Origin: Pseudomonas sp. MMS21 TM103
Lineage (GTDB): Bacteria; Pseudomonadota; Gammaproteobacteria; Pseudomonadales; Pseudomonadaceae
Length of the DNA stretch: 64,000 bases
Reading direction: 5' to 3'
NCBI RefSeq assembly: GCF_022132145.1
Contig: NZ_JAJISP010000001.1
Location: forward strand, 558,001-622,000
The notes under the pieces: model-generated
The model's database searches: none
What the model was told of the DNA's origin: nothing
Seen by the model: only the letters and a program-made list of their open reading frames with translations
Program-made: the position numbers and the translations under genes
Shown here: positions 1-9,181 of the stretch, one piece after another
Layout of the letters: every line of letters begins with the position of its first letter
Numbering within the stretch: position 1 is the first letter of the stretch

Positions 1-537
1 GTGTTGTCCTGCTTTATCGGCCTGAGCCGTGGCTACACGGTCAAGGAGCGCAAGCGCCTGGCCTGGAAGGTCGCGCTTGGCGTACTGATTTCCAGCTTGC
101 TGCTGTACCTGTTCGGCAAGCACATCTTCACCCTGTTCGGCATCACCATCGACGCCTTCCGGATCGGTGCCGGCAGCGTGTTGTTTATCTCGGCGCTGGG
201 CATGGCCCAGGGCAAGTCGGCGGTGCAAAGCGACAACGTGCAGCAGGACGTGACCATAGTGCCGCTGACCATCCCGCTGACCGTTGGTCCCGGCACCATA
301 GGGGCGCTGCTGCTGATGGGGGCCAGCCAGCCGCATTGGAACGACAAACTGTTGGCAGTAGTCGGCATCGCCCTGGCCAGCCTGACGGTCGGCGTGGTGC
401 TGTACCTGTCGAACCAGTTCGAACGCCTGCTCGGCGATCAGGGCCTGCAGATCGTCAGTCGGCTGATGGGCCTGTTCGTCTGCGCCCTGGCCGCGCAGAT
501 CATCTTCACCGGGGTGAAGAACTACCTCTCGCTCTGA
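1..537 (+). CDS. MarC family integral membrane protein (partial, N-terminus outside window)
   Basis: The reading frame is open from the first base, so the GTG at position 1 is unlikely to be the true start and the gene probably begins to the left. The 178 visible residues have several hydrophobic segments and the conserved MarC-type stretch with PLTIPLTVGPGTIGALLLMG at about residues 90-109, where a proline/glycine-rich re-entrant-like segment is typical of the family. MarC/UPF0056 proteins are inner-membrane proteins of about 200 residues, so only a short part is missing. Their substrate is not established; the old multiple-antibiotic-resistance name is not supported functionally. It is followed by a GC-rich inverted repeat and then the urtA promoter, so it is probably not part of the urea operon. 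Confidence 0.85.
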   Translation: MLSCFIGLSRGYTVKERKRLAWKVALGVLISSLLLYLFGKHIFTLFGITIDAFRIGAGSVLFISALGMAQGKSAVQSDNVQQDVTIVPLTIPLTVGPGTIGALLLMGASQPHWNDKLLAVVGIALASLTVGVVLYLSNQFERLLGDQGLQIVSRLMGLFVCALAAQIIFTGVKNYLSL

Positions 538-540
538 ATC

Positions 541-586
541 GGTGCGCAGTGGCCTGGCAGCCTGCTCCAGGCCCCTGGCGCGCACC
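541..586. repeat. Nested inverted repeat after the MarC gene
   Basis: GGTGCGC at 541-547 pairs with GCGCACC at 580-586, and inside it GCCTGG at 552-557 pairs with CCAGGC at 567-572. The structure lies directly after the stop codon. It has no T-run after it, so it could be a weak or Rho-assisted 3' end of the marC-like transcript rather than a canonical intrinsic terminator. Its right arm overlaps the candidate NtrC dyad. Confidence 0.45.
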
Positions 587-597
587 AAAGCTGCGCA
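581..597. promoter_or_regulatory. Candidate NtrC enhancer site upstream of urtA
   Basis: The 17-bp segment reads CGCACCA-AAG-CTGCGCA, to be compared with the NtrC consensus TGCACCA-N3-TGGTGCA: 6 of 7 bases match in the left half and 4 of 7 in the right. Its centre is about 100 bp upstream of the start expected from the sigma-54 element at 663-677, the usual position for an NtrC enhancer. The site is inferred from sequence only and one half is weak. Confidence 0.45.
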
Positions 598-662
598 TTC
601 AGCGCCACATGAAAAATCCTGAAAACTTGTCCAGCCCTTATGAGACAAGGCTTTGCGAGCGT

Positions 663-677
663 TGGCACGGATGCTGC
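663..677 (+). promoter_or_regulatory. Sigma-54 (RpoN) promoter of urtA
   Basis: The sequence TGGCACGGATGCTGC has the invariant GG of the -24 element and GC of the -12 element at the required spacing, and matches the consensus TGGCACG-N4-TTGC at all but one of the fixed positions (C for the first T of the -12 element). The predicted start is near 689, leaving a leader of about 45 bases before urtA. Sigma-54 with NtrC is the usual control of urea uptake and urease in pseudomonads. Confidence 0.8.
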
Positions 678-733
678 CATTAGACTGGTGACCCTCCTGG
701 TCCCACCCAATCGCTGCGCATGGAGCCATAACA

Positions 734-2002
734 ATGAAGCGTCGTCCTCTCCTGAAATCCACCCTCGCTGCCAGCGCCCTGCTGCTCAGCGGCTTGTTCC
801 CGTTCACCGTGCAGGCGGCCGAAACCATCAAGGTCGGCATCCTCCACTCGTTATCCGGCACCATGGCTATTTCCGAGACCTCGTTAAAAGACATGGCCCT
901 GATGACCATCGACGAGATCAACGCCAAGGGCGGCGTACTCGGCAAGCAACTCGAACCCGTGGTGGTCGACCCTGCGTCCAACTGGCCGCTGTTCGCCGAA
1001 CGGGCTCGGCAACTGCTGAGCCAGGACAAGGTCGACGTGACCTTCGGCTGCTGGACCTCGGTGTCGCGCAAATCCGTGCTGCCGGTGTACGAGGAGCTCA
1101 ACGGCCTGCTGTTCTACCCCGTGCAGTACGAAGGCGAAGAACTCTCGCCGAACGTCTTCTACACCGGTGCGGCGCCCAATCAGCAGGCCATCCCGGCGGT
1201 CGAGTACCTGATGAGCGAAGACGGCGGCGGTGCCAAGCGCTACTTCCTGCTCGGCACCGACTACGTCTACCCGCGCACCACCAACAAGATCCTGCGCGCC
1301 TTCCTGATCAGCAAAGGCGTGGCCGACAAGGACATCGAAGAGGTCTACACCCCGTTCGGCCATAGCGATTACCAGACCATCGTCGCCAACATCAAGAAGT
1401 TCTCCGCCGGTGGCAAGACCGCGGTGATCTCCACCGTCAACGGTGACTCCAACGTACCCTTCTACAAGGAACTGGCGAACCAGGGCATCGACGCCACCGA
1501 CATTCCGGTGGTGGCCTTCTCGGTCGGCGAGGAAGAACTGCGCGGCATCGACACCAAACCGCTGGTTGGCCAACTGGCCGCCTGGAACTACTTCCAGTCG
1601 GTGGAAAATCCGGTTAACAGCGCGTTCGTCGCCAAGTGGAAGGCCTATGCCAAGGCCAAGAACCTGCCGGGCGCGGACAAGGCGGTGACCAACGACCCGA
1701 TGGAAGCCACCTACGTCGGCATCCACATGTGGGCCCAGGCGGTCGAGAAAGCCGGCAGCACCGACGTCGACAAGGTGCGTGACGCCATGGCCGGGCAGAC
1801 TTTCGCCGCGCCGAGCGGTTACACCCTGACCATGGACAAGACCAACCACCACCTGCACAAGCCGGTGATGATCGGCGAGGTCCAGGAAGACGGCCAGTTC
1901 TCGGTGGTCTGGCAGACCGAAGGTCCGGTCCGCGCCCAGCCGTGGAGCCCGTACATCGAAGGCAACGACAAGAAGCCGGATTACGCGGTGAAGTCGAACT
2001 AA
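734..2002 (+). CDS. urtA: Urea ABC transporter substrate-binding protein UrtA
   Basis: UrtA is the periplasmic binding protein that captures urea, and possibly short-chain amides, and delivers it to the UrtBC permease. The 422-residue product starts with an RR-containing leader (MKRRPLLKST) followed by a hydrophobic stretch and an AxA-type site near residue 29, so Tat export is possible although Sec cannot be excluded. The mature part begins ETIKVGILHSLSGTMAISE, typical of branched-chain-amino-acid/amide type I binding proteins, and the SKDMALMTIDEINA-like region and the tail are characteristic of UrtA. It is the first gene of urtABCDE, directly downstream of a sigma-54 promoter, and is separated from urtB by a 124-bp gap with a strong hairpin. 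Assignment is secure from the complete neighbouring operon. Confidence 0.96.
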   Translation: MKRRPLLKSTLAASALLLSGLFPFTVQAAETIKVGILHSLSGTMAISETSLKDMALMTIDEINAKGGVLGKQLEPVVVDPASNWPLFAERARQLLSQDKVDVTFGCWTSVSRKSVLPVYEELNGLLFYPVQYEGEELSPNVFYTGAAPNQQAIPAVEYLMSEDGGGAKRYFLLGTDYVYPRTTNKILRAFLISKGVADKDIEEVYTPFGHSDYQTIVANIKKFSAGGKTAVISTVNGDSNVPFYKELANQGIDATDIPVVAFSVGEEELRGIDTKPLVGQLAAWNYFQSVENPVNSAFVAKWKAYAKAKNLPGADKAVTNDPMEATYVGIHMWAQAVEKAGSTDVDKVRDAMAGQTFAAPSGYTLTMDKTNHHLHKPVMIGEVQEDGQFSVVWQTEGPVRAQPWSPYIEGNDKKPDYAVKSN

Positions 2003-2069
2003 GCGGTGTCGTAGTCCAGATGCAATTCGGCAGAAGCTAACTGCGGATTGCATCCGGGCTTCGCTGAGC

Positions 2070-2098
2070 GCCCTCTTTGCCGCTTCGGCAAGGGGGGC
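2070..2098 (+). repeat. Intercistronic hairpin between urtA and urtB
   Basis: GCCCTCTTTGCCG at 2070-2082 can pair along its full 13 bases, with two G-U pairs, to 2086-2098 around a CTT loop. It is not followed by a T-run, so it does not look like an intrinsic terminator. A stem at this place could protect the 3' end of the urtA message and yield more binding protein than permease, as reported for other ABC transporter operons. The role is inferred. A second, looser inverted repeat, GATGCAAT / ATTGCATC, lies just upstream within 2018-2054. Confidence 0.6.
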
Positions 2099-2126
2099 TT
2101 GCGCTGTAGCCCCAAGGTTTCTTGCC

Positions 2127-3698
2127 ATGCCCACTGCCTTGTACCGTGTGTTCCTATTCATGACCTTGCTGCTGCCACTCACCGGCCATGCCGGCGACGC
2201 CAGCGACTTCGTCGCGGCCAGCCCATCCAAGCAGGCAAAACTGCTGGCAACCTGGTCGGCCGCCCCCGACGCCACGCGCCTGCCGCTGCTCGAAGCCCTG
2301 CAACAAGGGCGCCTGGCCGCCGACAGCAGGAAAAATCCGTTCATCGAAGTGAATGGCGTGTATCAGTCCGCCGAGGGTGAGCTTGCGCCCGCGGAAACGC
2401 CGCGCAAAATGCGCCTGAACAACCGCCTGCGCGGCCTCATCGGCACTGCGATGGCCAGCCATCAACTGCTCGCCGAAGATCCGGCGCTGCGCCTGGCCGC
2501 CGCCAGGGAACTGCAGAAGCGCGCCAAGCCGGCGCAACTCGCCCTACTCAACGCCCGTACTGCCAGCGAAACCGACGATGGCGTGCGCGACGCCCTGAGC
2601 CTGGCCCTGGCCAACCTGCAACTGGTCGACCGCGACCCGGCAACCCGCCTGGCGGCCGTGCGCCTGCTTGGCGAAACCGGTGACCCGCTGGCGCGTACCC
2701 GCCTGGAAACCCTGCTCGATCCCGCAGTGGAGGACGATGCCGGCGTGCGCACCGCCGCGCAGACCAGCCTGGCCCAGGTCAAGCGCAAGCTGCTGATCGG
2801 CGAGCTACTCGGCCAGGCCTTCAGCGGCCTGTCGCTCGGTTCGATCCTGCTGCTCGCGGCCCTCGGCCTGGCCATCACCTTCGGCCTGCTCGGGGTGATC
2901 AACATGGCCCATGGCGAGATGCTGATGCTCGGCGCCTATGCCACTTACATGGTGCAGGTGCTGTTCCAGCGTTACGCCCCCGAGGCCATCGCCCTGTACC
3001 CATTGGCGGCACTGCCGGTGGCCTTCTTCGTCACTGCCGCCATCGGCATGGCCCTGGAGCGCACGGTGATTCGCCACCTCTACGGCCGGCCGCTGGAAAC
3101 CCTGCTGGCGACCTGGGGCATCAGCCTGATCCTGATCCAGCTGGTGCGGGTGGTCTTTGGCGCGCAGAACGTCGAAGTGGCCAACCCCTACTGGCTGTCC
3201 GGCGGCATCCAGGTGCTGCCGAACCTGGTGCTGCCCTACAACCGCATCGTCATCATCGGCTTCGCCCTGTGCGTCGTGGTGCTGACCTGGCTGCTGCTGA
3301 ACAAGACCCGCCTGGGCCTCAACGTCCGCGCAGTGACCCAGAACCGCAACATGGCCGCCTGCTGCGGCGTGCCCACAGGGCGCGTGGACATGCTCGCCTT
3401 CGGCCTCGGCTCGGGCATCGCCGGCCTCGGCGGCGTGGCCCTGAGCCAGATCGGCAACGTCGGGCCGGACCTGGGCCAGAGCTACATCATCGACTCCTTC
3501 CTGGTGGTGGTGCTCGGCGGCGTCGGCCAGTTGGCCGGCAGCGTGATGGCGGCCTTTGGCCTGGGCATCGCCAACAAGATTCTCGAACCGCAGATCGGCG
3601 CCGTGCTGGGCAAGATCCTCATCCTCGGCCTGATCATTCTGTTTATCCAGAAACGCCCGCAAGGACTGTTCGCTCTAAAAGGACGGGTGATCGACTGA
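2127..3698 (+). CDS. urtB: Urea ABC transporter permease UrtB
   Basis: UrtB is one of the two inner-membrane permeases of the urea importer. The 523-residue protein has a signal-like N-terminus (MPTALYRVFLFMTLLLPLTG), then about 200 residues rich in short alpha-helical, HEAT-like repeats containing alternating Ala/Leu/Arg (for example DPALRLAAARELQKRA), and only then the LivH-type permease domain starting near residue 225 (LGQAFSGLSLGSILLLAALG). The LivH signature GVINMAHGEMLMLGAYATY is present at about 260. Long UrtB proteins with this extra N-terminal domain are known in proteobacteria. Its stop overlaps the urtC start in ATGA-type fashion, indicating translational coupling. Confidence 0.95.
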   Translation: MPTALYRVFLFMTLLLPLTGHAGDASDFVAASPSKQAKLLATWSAAPDATRLPLLEALQQGRLAADSRKNPFIEVNGVYQSAEGELAPAETPRKMRLNNRLRGLIGTAMASHQLLAEDPALRLAAARELQKRAKPAQLALLNARTASETDDGVRDALSLALANLQLVDRDPATRLAAVRLLGETGDPLARTRLETLLDPAVEDDAGVRTAAQTSLAQVKRKLLIGELLGQAFSGLSLGSILLLAALGLAITFGLLGVINMAHGEMLMLGAYATYMVQVLFQRYAPEAIALYPLAALPVAFFVTAAIGMALERTVIRHLYGRPLETLLATWGISLILIQLVRVVFGAQNVEVANPYWLSGGIQVLPNLVLPYNRIVIIGFALCVVVLTWLLLNKTRLGLNVRAVTQNRNMAACCGVPTGRVDMLAFGLGSGIAGLGGVALSQIGNVGPDLGQSYIIDSFLVVVLGGVGQLAGSVMAAFGLGIANKILEPQIGAVLGKILILGLIILFIQKRPQGLFALKGRVID

Positions 3699-4794
3699 TG
3701 ACTATGCCAATTCAGCCAATTAACCAAACGCTGCTGGCCCGCGCCAGCGCCAGGTGTGGGCCACAACTGTCGCTCGCCATCGGCCTGCTGGTACTGGCCG
3801 CGCTGATCGCCCTGCCGTTGCTGCACCTGCTGCCGGCGGATAACGCCCTGCACGTCTCGGCCTATACCTTGACCCTGGTCGGCAAGATCCTCTGCTACTG
3901 CATCGTCGCTTTGGCGCTCGATCTGGTCTGGGGTTATGCCGGCCTGCTGTCGCTCGGCCACGGCCTGTTCTTCGCGCTTGGCGGTTACGCCATGGGCATG
4001 TACCTGTCGCGCGAGGCCGCAGGCGATGGCCTGCCGGCGTTCATGAGCTTTCTCGCCTGGACCGAGCTGCCCTGGTACTGGTACGGCACCTCGAGTTTCC
4101 TCTGGGCGCTGTGCCTGGTGGTTCTGGCCCCCGGCTTGCTGGCCCTGGTGTTCGGCTTCTTCGCCTTCCGCTCGCGAATCAAGGGCGTGTACTTCTCGAT
4201 CATGACCCAGGCCCTGACTTTCGCCGGCATGCTGCTGTTCTTTCGCAACGAGACTGGCTTCGGCGGCAACAACGGCTTTACCAACTTCCGCACCATCCTC
4301 GGTTTCGATATCACCTCGACCCACACCCGCGCGGTGCTGTTTCTCGCCACCGTGGCCCTGCTGGTGGCCAGCCTCTATCTCGGTTGGCGCCTGGCGCGCA
4401 GCAAGTTCGGCCGGGTGCTGACCGCACTGCGCGATGCCGAGAACCGTCTGATGTTCTGCGGCTACGACCCGCGCGGCTACAAGCTGTTCATCTGGGTGCT
4501 CAGTGCGGTCCTCTGCGGCCTGGCCGGCGCGCTCTATGTGCCGCAGGTGGGCATCATCAACCCCAGCGAAATGTCGCCGACCAACTCCATCGAGGCCGCC
4601 GTCTGGGTCGCCCTGGGTGGACGCGGCAGCCTGATCGGCCCGCTGCTCGGCGCCGGCCTGGTCAACGGCATGAAGAGCTGGTTCACCGTGGCCTTCCCGG
4701 AATACTGGCTGTTCGCCTTGGGTTTCCTGTTTATCGTCGTGACGCTGTTTCTGCCGAAAGGCGTGATCGGTTTGTTACGTAAAAAAGGAGAGCA

Positions 4795-4798
<4 letters not shown>
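3698..4798 (+). CDS. urtC: Urea ABC transporter permease UrtC
   Basis: UrtC is the LivM-type second permease, partner of UrtB. The chosen ATG at 3698 overlaps the urtB stop (ATGA) and gives a 366-residue protein beginning MTMPIQPINQTLLARA; the reading frame is open much further upstream, but that part is the out-of-frame shadow of urtB. About eight to ten hydrophobic segments are visible, with family motifs DLVWGYAGLLSLGHGLFFALGG near residue 75 and FRSRIKGVYFSIMTQALTF near 155. The C-terminus carries VWVALGGRGSLIGPLLGAG, the conserved EAA-like cytoplasmic loop that contacts the ATPases. The stop overlaps the urtD start. Confidence 0.95.
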
Positions 4799-5649
<851 letters not shown>

Positions 5650-5656
5650 TTACGCT

Positions 5657-5743
5657 GATGGTTGCCACGCTCCGGCGTGGCAACCCCTACCTGGACGCAG
5701 AGCGCCGCCAGATGCATGCCCACGCCGAGCGTGGGAACGATCA
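5657..5743. repeat. Palindromic repeat, copy 1 (urtD/urtE gap)
   Basis: The unit starts GATGGTTGCCACGC, contains the hairpin GTTGCCACGC/GCGTGGCAAC, and ends with GCGTGGGAACGATCA after a second CCACGC/GCGTGG-type hairpin. Its ends are imperfect inverted repeats (GATGGTT / AACGATC). The same unit recurs at 9182-9285 and in decayed form at about 6481-6566. It matches the frequent intergenic palindromic family of Pseudomonas genomes with a CCCACGC...GCGTGGGAACGATC core. Confidence 0.8.
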
Positions 5744-5768
5744 GGGCCCGCCCTACAAGGACAGAACC

Positions 5769-6467
5769 ATGCTGCAAGTTGAACAACTGCATCAGTACTA
5801 TGGCGGCAGCCATATCCTCCGAGGCCTGTCGTTCGAGGCCAGGGTCGGTGAGGTCACCTGCCTGCTCGGCCGCAATGGCGTGGGCAAGACCACCCTGCTG
5901 AAATGCCTGATGGGCCTGCTGCCGACCAAGGACGGCACGGTGCATTGGGAGGACCAGGCGATTACCACGCTCAAGCCACACCAGCGGGTGCAGGCCGGCA
6001 TCGCTTATGTGCCCCAGGGTCGCGAGATATTCGGCCGCCTGACGGTGGAAGAGAACCTGCTGATGGGGCTTTCCCGTTTCGGCGCCAAGCAAGCCAAGGT
6101 CGTCCCACCCTTCATCTACGAGCTGTTCCCGGTACTCAAGGAAATGCAGCAGCGCCGCGGCGGCGACCTCTCCGGCGGCCAGCAGCAACAGCTGGCGATC
6201 GGCCGCGCCCTGGCCAGCCAGCCGCGCCTGCTGATCCTCGACGAACCCACCGAAGGCATCCAGCCCTCGGTGATCAAGGAGATCGGCGTGGTGATCAAGA
6301 AGCTCGCCGAACGCGGCGACATGGCGATCCTGTTGGTCGAGCAGTTCTACGACTTCGCTGCCGAACTGGCCGACCAGTACCTGGTGATGAGCCGTGGCGA
6401 GATCGTCCAGCAAGGCCGTGGCGAGGCCATGGCGGCCGACGGCGTGCGTGGCCTGGTGGCGATCTGA
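5769..6467 (+). CDS. urtE: Urea ABC transporter ATP-binding protein UrtE
   Basis: UrtE is the LivF-type ATPase that pairs with UrtD. Start chosen at the ATG at 5769 ([15 protein letters not shown]), giving the usual 232 residues; the open frame upstream runs through the repeat element and the end of urtD. Walker [10 protein letters not shown] is near residue 37, the signature [15 protein letters not shown] near 137 and Walker [14 protein letters not shown] near 157. The gap of 119 bases to urtD is filled mostly by a palindromic repeat, which could reduce or modulate expression of this last urt gene relative to urtABCD. Confidence 0.95.
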   Translation: MLQVEQLHQYYGGSHILRGLSFEARVGEVTCLLGRNGVGKTTLLKCLMGLLPTKDGTVHWEDQAITTLKPHQRVQAGIAYVPQGREIFGRLTVEENLLMGLSRFGAKQAKVVPPFIYELFPVLKEMQQRRGGDLSGGQQQQLAIGRALASQPRLLILDEPTEGIQPSVIKEIGVVIKKLAERGDMAILLVEQFYDFAAELADQYLVMSRGEIVQQGRGEAMAADGVRGLVAI

Positions 6468-6479
6468 GGCCGGCCAGCC

Positions 6480-6537
6480 TGCACCATTGGCAGGCAACCT
6501 GGACCTGACGCACGCCGCCACGCACCAGGACGGAGCA
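6480..6537. promoter_or_regulatory. Two candidate NtrC sites upstream of ureD
   Basis: TGCACCA-TTG-GCAGGCA at 6480-6496 has a perfect left half but a poor right half. CGCACCA-GGA-CGGAGCA at 6521-6537 matches 11 of 14 fixed positions of the NtrC dyad TGCACCA-N3-TGGTGCA. Their centres are 41 bp apart, close to four helical turns, and lie about 155 and 114 bp upstream of the start predicted from the sigma-54 element at 6617-6632. The sites overlap a decayed repeat, so chance resemblance is possible. Confidence 0.45.
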
Positions 6538-6566
6538 CGACGCCCCAGGCGTGGGTCGGGCCGATC
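6481..6566. repeat. Palindromic repeat, degenerate copy 2 (urtE/ureD gap)
   Basis: This stretch aligns loosely with the copy at 5657-5743: GGCAACCTGGACCTGACGCA and CGCCGCCACGCACC parallel the middle of copy 1, and it ends in CAGGCGTGGGTCGGGCCGATCA, a decayed form of GCGTGGGAACGATCA. A short hairpin ACGCC-CCA-GGCGT (6540-6552) survives. The call rests on visual alignment. Confidence 0.45.
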
Positions 6567-6616
6567 ATGGGGCAAGCGGCCAGAGGGCCGGCCAATCCGC
6601 ACTGTCCTGGCGCAGG

Positions 6617-6632
6617 AGGCACGGCAATTGCT
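6617..6632 (+). promoter_or_regulatory. Sigma-54 (RpoN) promoter of the urease operon
   Basis: AGGCACGGCAATTGCT has GG at -24 and GC at -12 with exact spacing, and agrees with YTGGCACG-N4-TTGCW except at the first T of TGG. The predicted start is near 6643, about 24 bases before ureD. It indicates that ureD and the genes after it can be transcribed apart from urtABCDE, under nitrogen control. Confidence 0.8.
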
Positions 6633-6666
6633 CTGCCTTAACCATGACGCTGATTCCGGTAAGTCC

Positions 6667-7499
6667 ATGAACGCACCCGCCGCCCTGTTCACCCCCAGCT
6701 GGCACGCCGAGCTGCAACTCGGCTATGCCCGCGACGGCGCCAGCACCCGCCCGGTGCTGCGCCGCCATCGGGGGCCGCTGCGGGTGCAGAAACACCTGTA
6801 TGCCGAGGGTCCGCAGGTCTGCCAGCACATCATCGTCCATCCGCCCGGTGGCATCGCCGGCGGCGACCGCCTGGATATCAGCGCAACGGTCGGCGCGGGC
6901 GCCTGGGCGCAGCTGACCAGTCCCGGTGCGGCCAAGTGGTACCGCGCCGCCGGCCCGGCCTACCAGACCCTCAAGCTGCGCGTCGAGGCCGGGGCCACCC
7001 TGGAATGGCTGCCCCAGGAAACCATCGTTTACTCGGCGGCCCAGGCCGAACTGCAGACCGATATCGAACTGTTTGGCGATGCCAAGCTGCTGTACTGGGA
7101 CCTGGTCGCCCTCGGCCGCCCGGCCAGCGGCGAACGCTTCGACGCCGGTCACTTCCAGGCCCGCCTGGACATCCGCCGCGACGGCCAGCTGCTCTGGCAC
7201 GAGCGCCAGCGCATCGATGGCGACGACGGCCTGCTCGACTCGCCGATCGGCCTGGCTGGCCAGCCGGTATTCGCCACCCTGCTGATCAGCGGCGAAATCG
7301 ACAGCGAACTGCTCGAACAGTGCCGGAACCTGGTCACGCCCGTGCGTGGCGACCTCAGCCAATTACCCGGCCTGCTGGTGGCCCGTTGCCTGGCCGGCGA
7401 GGCCCTGCAGGCCCGCGCCTGGCTGATCGAACTCTGGCACCTGCTGCGGCCCGCCCTGCTTGGGCGCAGCGCCGTCCCCCCGCGAATCTGGAGCACCTG

Positions 7500-7500
<1 letters not shown>
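6667..7500 (+). CDS. ureD: Urease accessory protein UreD
   Basis: UreD (UreH) is the scaffold protein that binds apo-urease first and recruits UreF-UreG for nickel delivery; it contains a tunnel proposed to conduct Ni. The ATG at 6667 gives [20 protein letters not shown] and a 277-residue protein of normal family length. Recognisable motifs are [17 protein letters not shown] near residue 37, [14 protein letters not shown] near 60 and GAAKWYRA near 90, followed by [11 protein letters not shown]. The stop overlaps the ureA start (TGATG). The partner accessory genes ureE, ureF and ureG are not in this window, as is usual in Pseudomonas where they lie in a separate cluster. Confidence 0.95.
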
Positions 7501-7802
<302 letters not shown>

Positions 7803-7804
7803 AC

Positions 7805-8332
7805 ATGACTATTCAAGACGCCAAGGCCGCCGATCTGCCCGCCATTTTGGCTATCTACAACGACGCGGTGCAGAACAGCACGGCGATCTGGAACGACGAC
7901 CCGGTCGACCTGGCCAACCGCCAGACCTGGTTCGCCGCCCGCACCCAGCAGGGCTATCCGGTCCTGGTGGCCACGGACGACGACGGCGAGGTGCTCGGCT
8001 ACGCCTCCTTCGGCGACTGGCGGCCGTTCGACGGCTTCCGCCACAGCGTCGAGCACTCGGTCTATGTGCGCGCCGACCAGCGCGGCCAGGGCCTCGGCCC
8101 GGCGCTGCTGGGCGCGCTGATCGAACGCGCCCGGGCCTGCGCCAAGCACGTGATGGTCGCCGCCATCGAGAGCGGCAATGCCGCCTCGATCCGCCTGCAC
8201 CAGCGCCAGGGCTTCGTCACCTGCGGGCAGATGCCCCAGGTCGGCTGCAAGTTCGGCCGCTGGCTCGACCTGACCCTGATGCAATTGACCCTCAACCCCG
8301 GCGCGGAGCCGCCGACTGCCGATACGGAGTGA
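7805..8332 (+). CDS. GNAT N-acetyltransferase, phosphinothricin/methionine-sulfoximine acetyltransferase family
   Basis: This 175-residue GNAT enzyme (MTIQDAKAADLPAILAIYND) belongs to the PAT/MnaT group. The acetyl-CoA binding motif is VRADQRGQGLGPALLGALIE near residue 82, preceded by YASFGDWRPFDGFRHSVEHS, which contains the glutamate and histidine found near the active site of this family. In P. aeruginosa the gene between ureA and ureB encodes Pita, shown to acetylate L-methionine sulfoximine and phosphinothricin, inhibitors of glutamine synthetase. Placement in the urease operon and that precedent suggest protection of ammonium assimilation, but the natural substrate remains uncertain. It starts 2 bases after the ureA stop. 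Confidence 0.9.
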   Translation: MTIQDAKAADLPAILAIYNDAVQNSTAIWNDDPVDLANRQTWFAARTQQGYPVLVATDDDGEVLGYASFGDWRPFDGFRHSVEHSVYVRADQRGQGLGPALLGALIERARACAKHVMVAAIESGNAASIRLHQRQGFVTCGQMPQVGCKFGRWLDLTLMQLTLNPGAEPPTADTE

Positions 8333-8338
8333 CCCAGG

Positions 8339-8875
8339 ATGAACACTGCCCAGCTGCGTCGCGTCACCGCTGAAAGCTTCGCCCATTACCGCCCCGGCCT
8401 GATCGAGCTGTTGCTCGAAGCCGTCGGCCAGGGCTGGTCGTTAGGATTCAAGGCCGACCTAGATGCCGCGCAGGCGCGCGACTATTTCGACAAGGTACTC
8501 GGCGATATCCAGCAGGGCAGCCTGTTGCTCTGGGTCGTGGTCAGGGACGAACAAGTGCAGGCCAGCGTGCAACTCGAGCTGTGCCAGCAAGCCGACGGCT
8601 GCCACCGGGCGCAGGTGCAGAAGATGCTGGTACAACGACATGCGCAACGCCACGGTCTCGGTCAGCAGCTGATGACGGCCCTGGAGCAGGGGGCGCGGTA
8701 CCACCGGCGCGGCCTGCTGACCCTCGACGTCCAGGTCGGCGCTCCGGCGGAAGCCTTCTACCGCGCGCTCGGCTACACCCGGGTGGGCGAGATCCCGGAC
8801 TACACCTGCGGCCCCAACGGCGACTATCACTCGACCGCCCTCTACTTCAAGACCCTGCACGGAGCGAGCGCATGA
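8339..8875 (+). CDS. GNAT family N-acetyltransferase (second, urease-operon)
   Basis: A second, unrelated-looking GNAT protein of 178 residues lies between the first acetyltransferase and ureB. It shows [20 protein letters not shown], the GNAT CoA-binding loop (RxxGxG/A variant RHGLGQQ), at about residues 91-110 and ends with [20 protein letters not shown], the usual last motif. The start ATG at 8339 follows the previous stop by 6 bases, after CCCAGG, and the stop overlaps ureB (ATGA). No substrate can be inferred; co-transcription with urease suggests a nitrogen-linked amine or toxin substrate. Confidence 0.88.
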   Translation: MNTAQLRRVTAESFAHYRPGLIELLLEAVGQGWSLGFKADLDAAQARDYFDKVLGDIQQGSLLLWVVVRDEQVQASVQLELCQQADGCHRAQVQKMLVQRHAQRHGLGQQLMTALEQGARYHRRGLLTLDVQVGAPAEAFYRALGYTRVGEIPDYTCGPNGDYHSTALYFKTLHGASA

Positions 8876-9177
8876 TTCCCGGCGAGTACCAGATCCAGGA
8901 CGGCGAGATCGAACTCAACGCCGGCCGCCGCACCCTGAGCCTGAGCGTAGCCAACAGCGGCGACCGGCCGATCCAGGTCGGCTCGCACTACCACTTCTTT
9001 GAGACCAATGACGCCCTGAGCTTCGATCGCGCCGCCACGCGCGGCATGCGCCTGAACATCGCCGCCGGCACCGCGGTGCGCTTCGAGCCGGGGCAGAGCC
9101 GCGAGGTGGAGCTGGTCGAGCTGGCGGGTCATCGCCGTGTCTTCGGCTTTGCCGGGCGGGTGATGGGCGACCTGTAA
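8872..9177 (+). CDS. ureB: Urease beta subunit UreB
   Basis: The 101-residue beta subunit starts [20 protein letters not shown] at an ATG that overlaps the preceding stop. The diagnostic stretch [20 protein letters not shown] is at about residues 33-52, followed by [19 protein letters not shown]. Length and sequence are those of a free UreB. It is separated from ureC by 124 bases containing the best-preserved palindromic repeat of the locus. Confidence 0.97.
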   Translation: MIPGEYQIQDGEIELNAGRRTLSLSVANSGDRPIQVGSHYHFFETNDALSFDRAATRGMRLNIAAGTAVRFEPGQSREVELVELAGHRRVFGFAGRVMGDL

Positions 9178-9181
9178 CACC

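Noticed and set aside
884..2344. Minus-strand open frame of 486 codons opposite urtA
   Set aside because: Shadow of the GC-rich third codon positions of urtA; no ribosome binding site and no family motifs.
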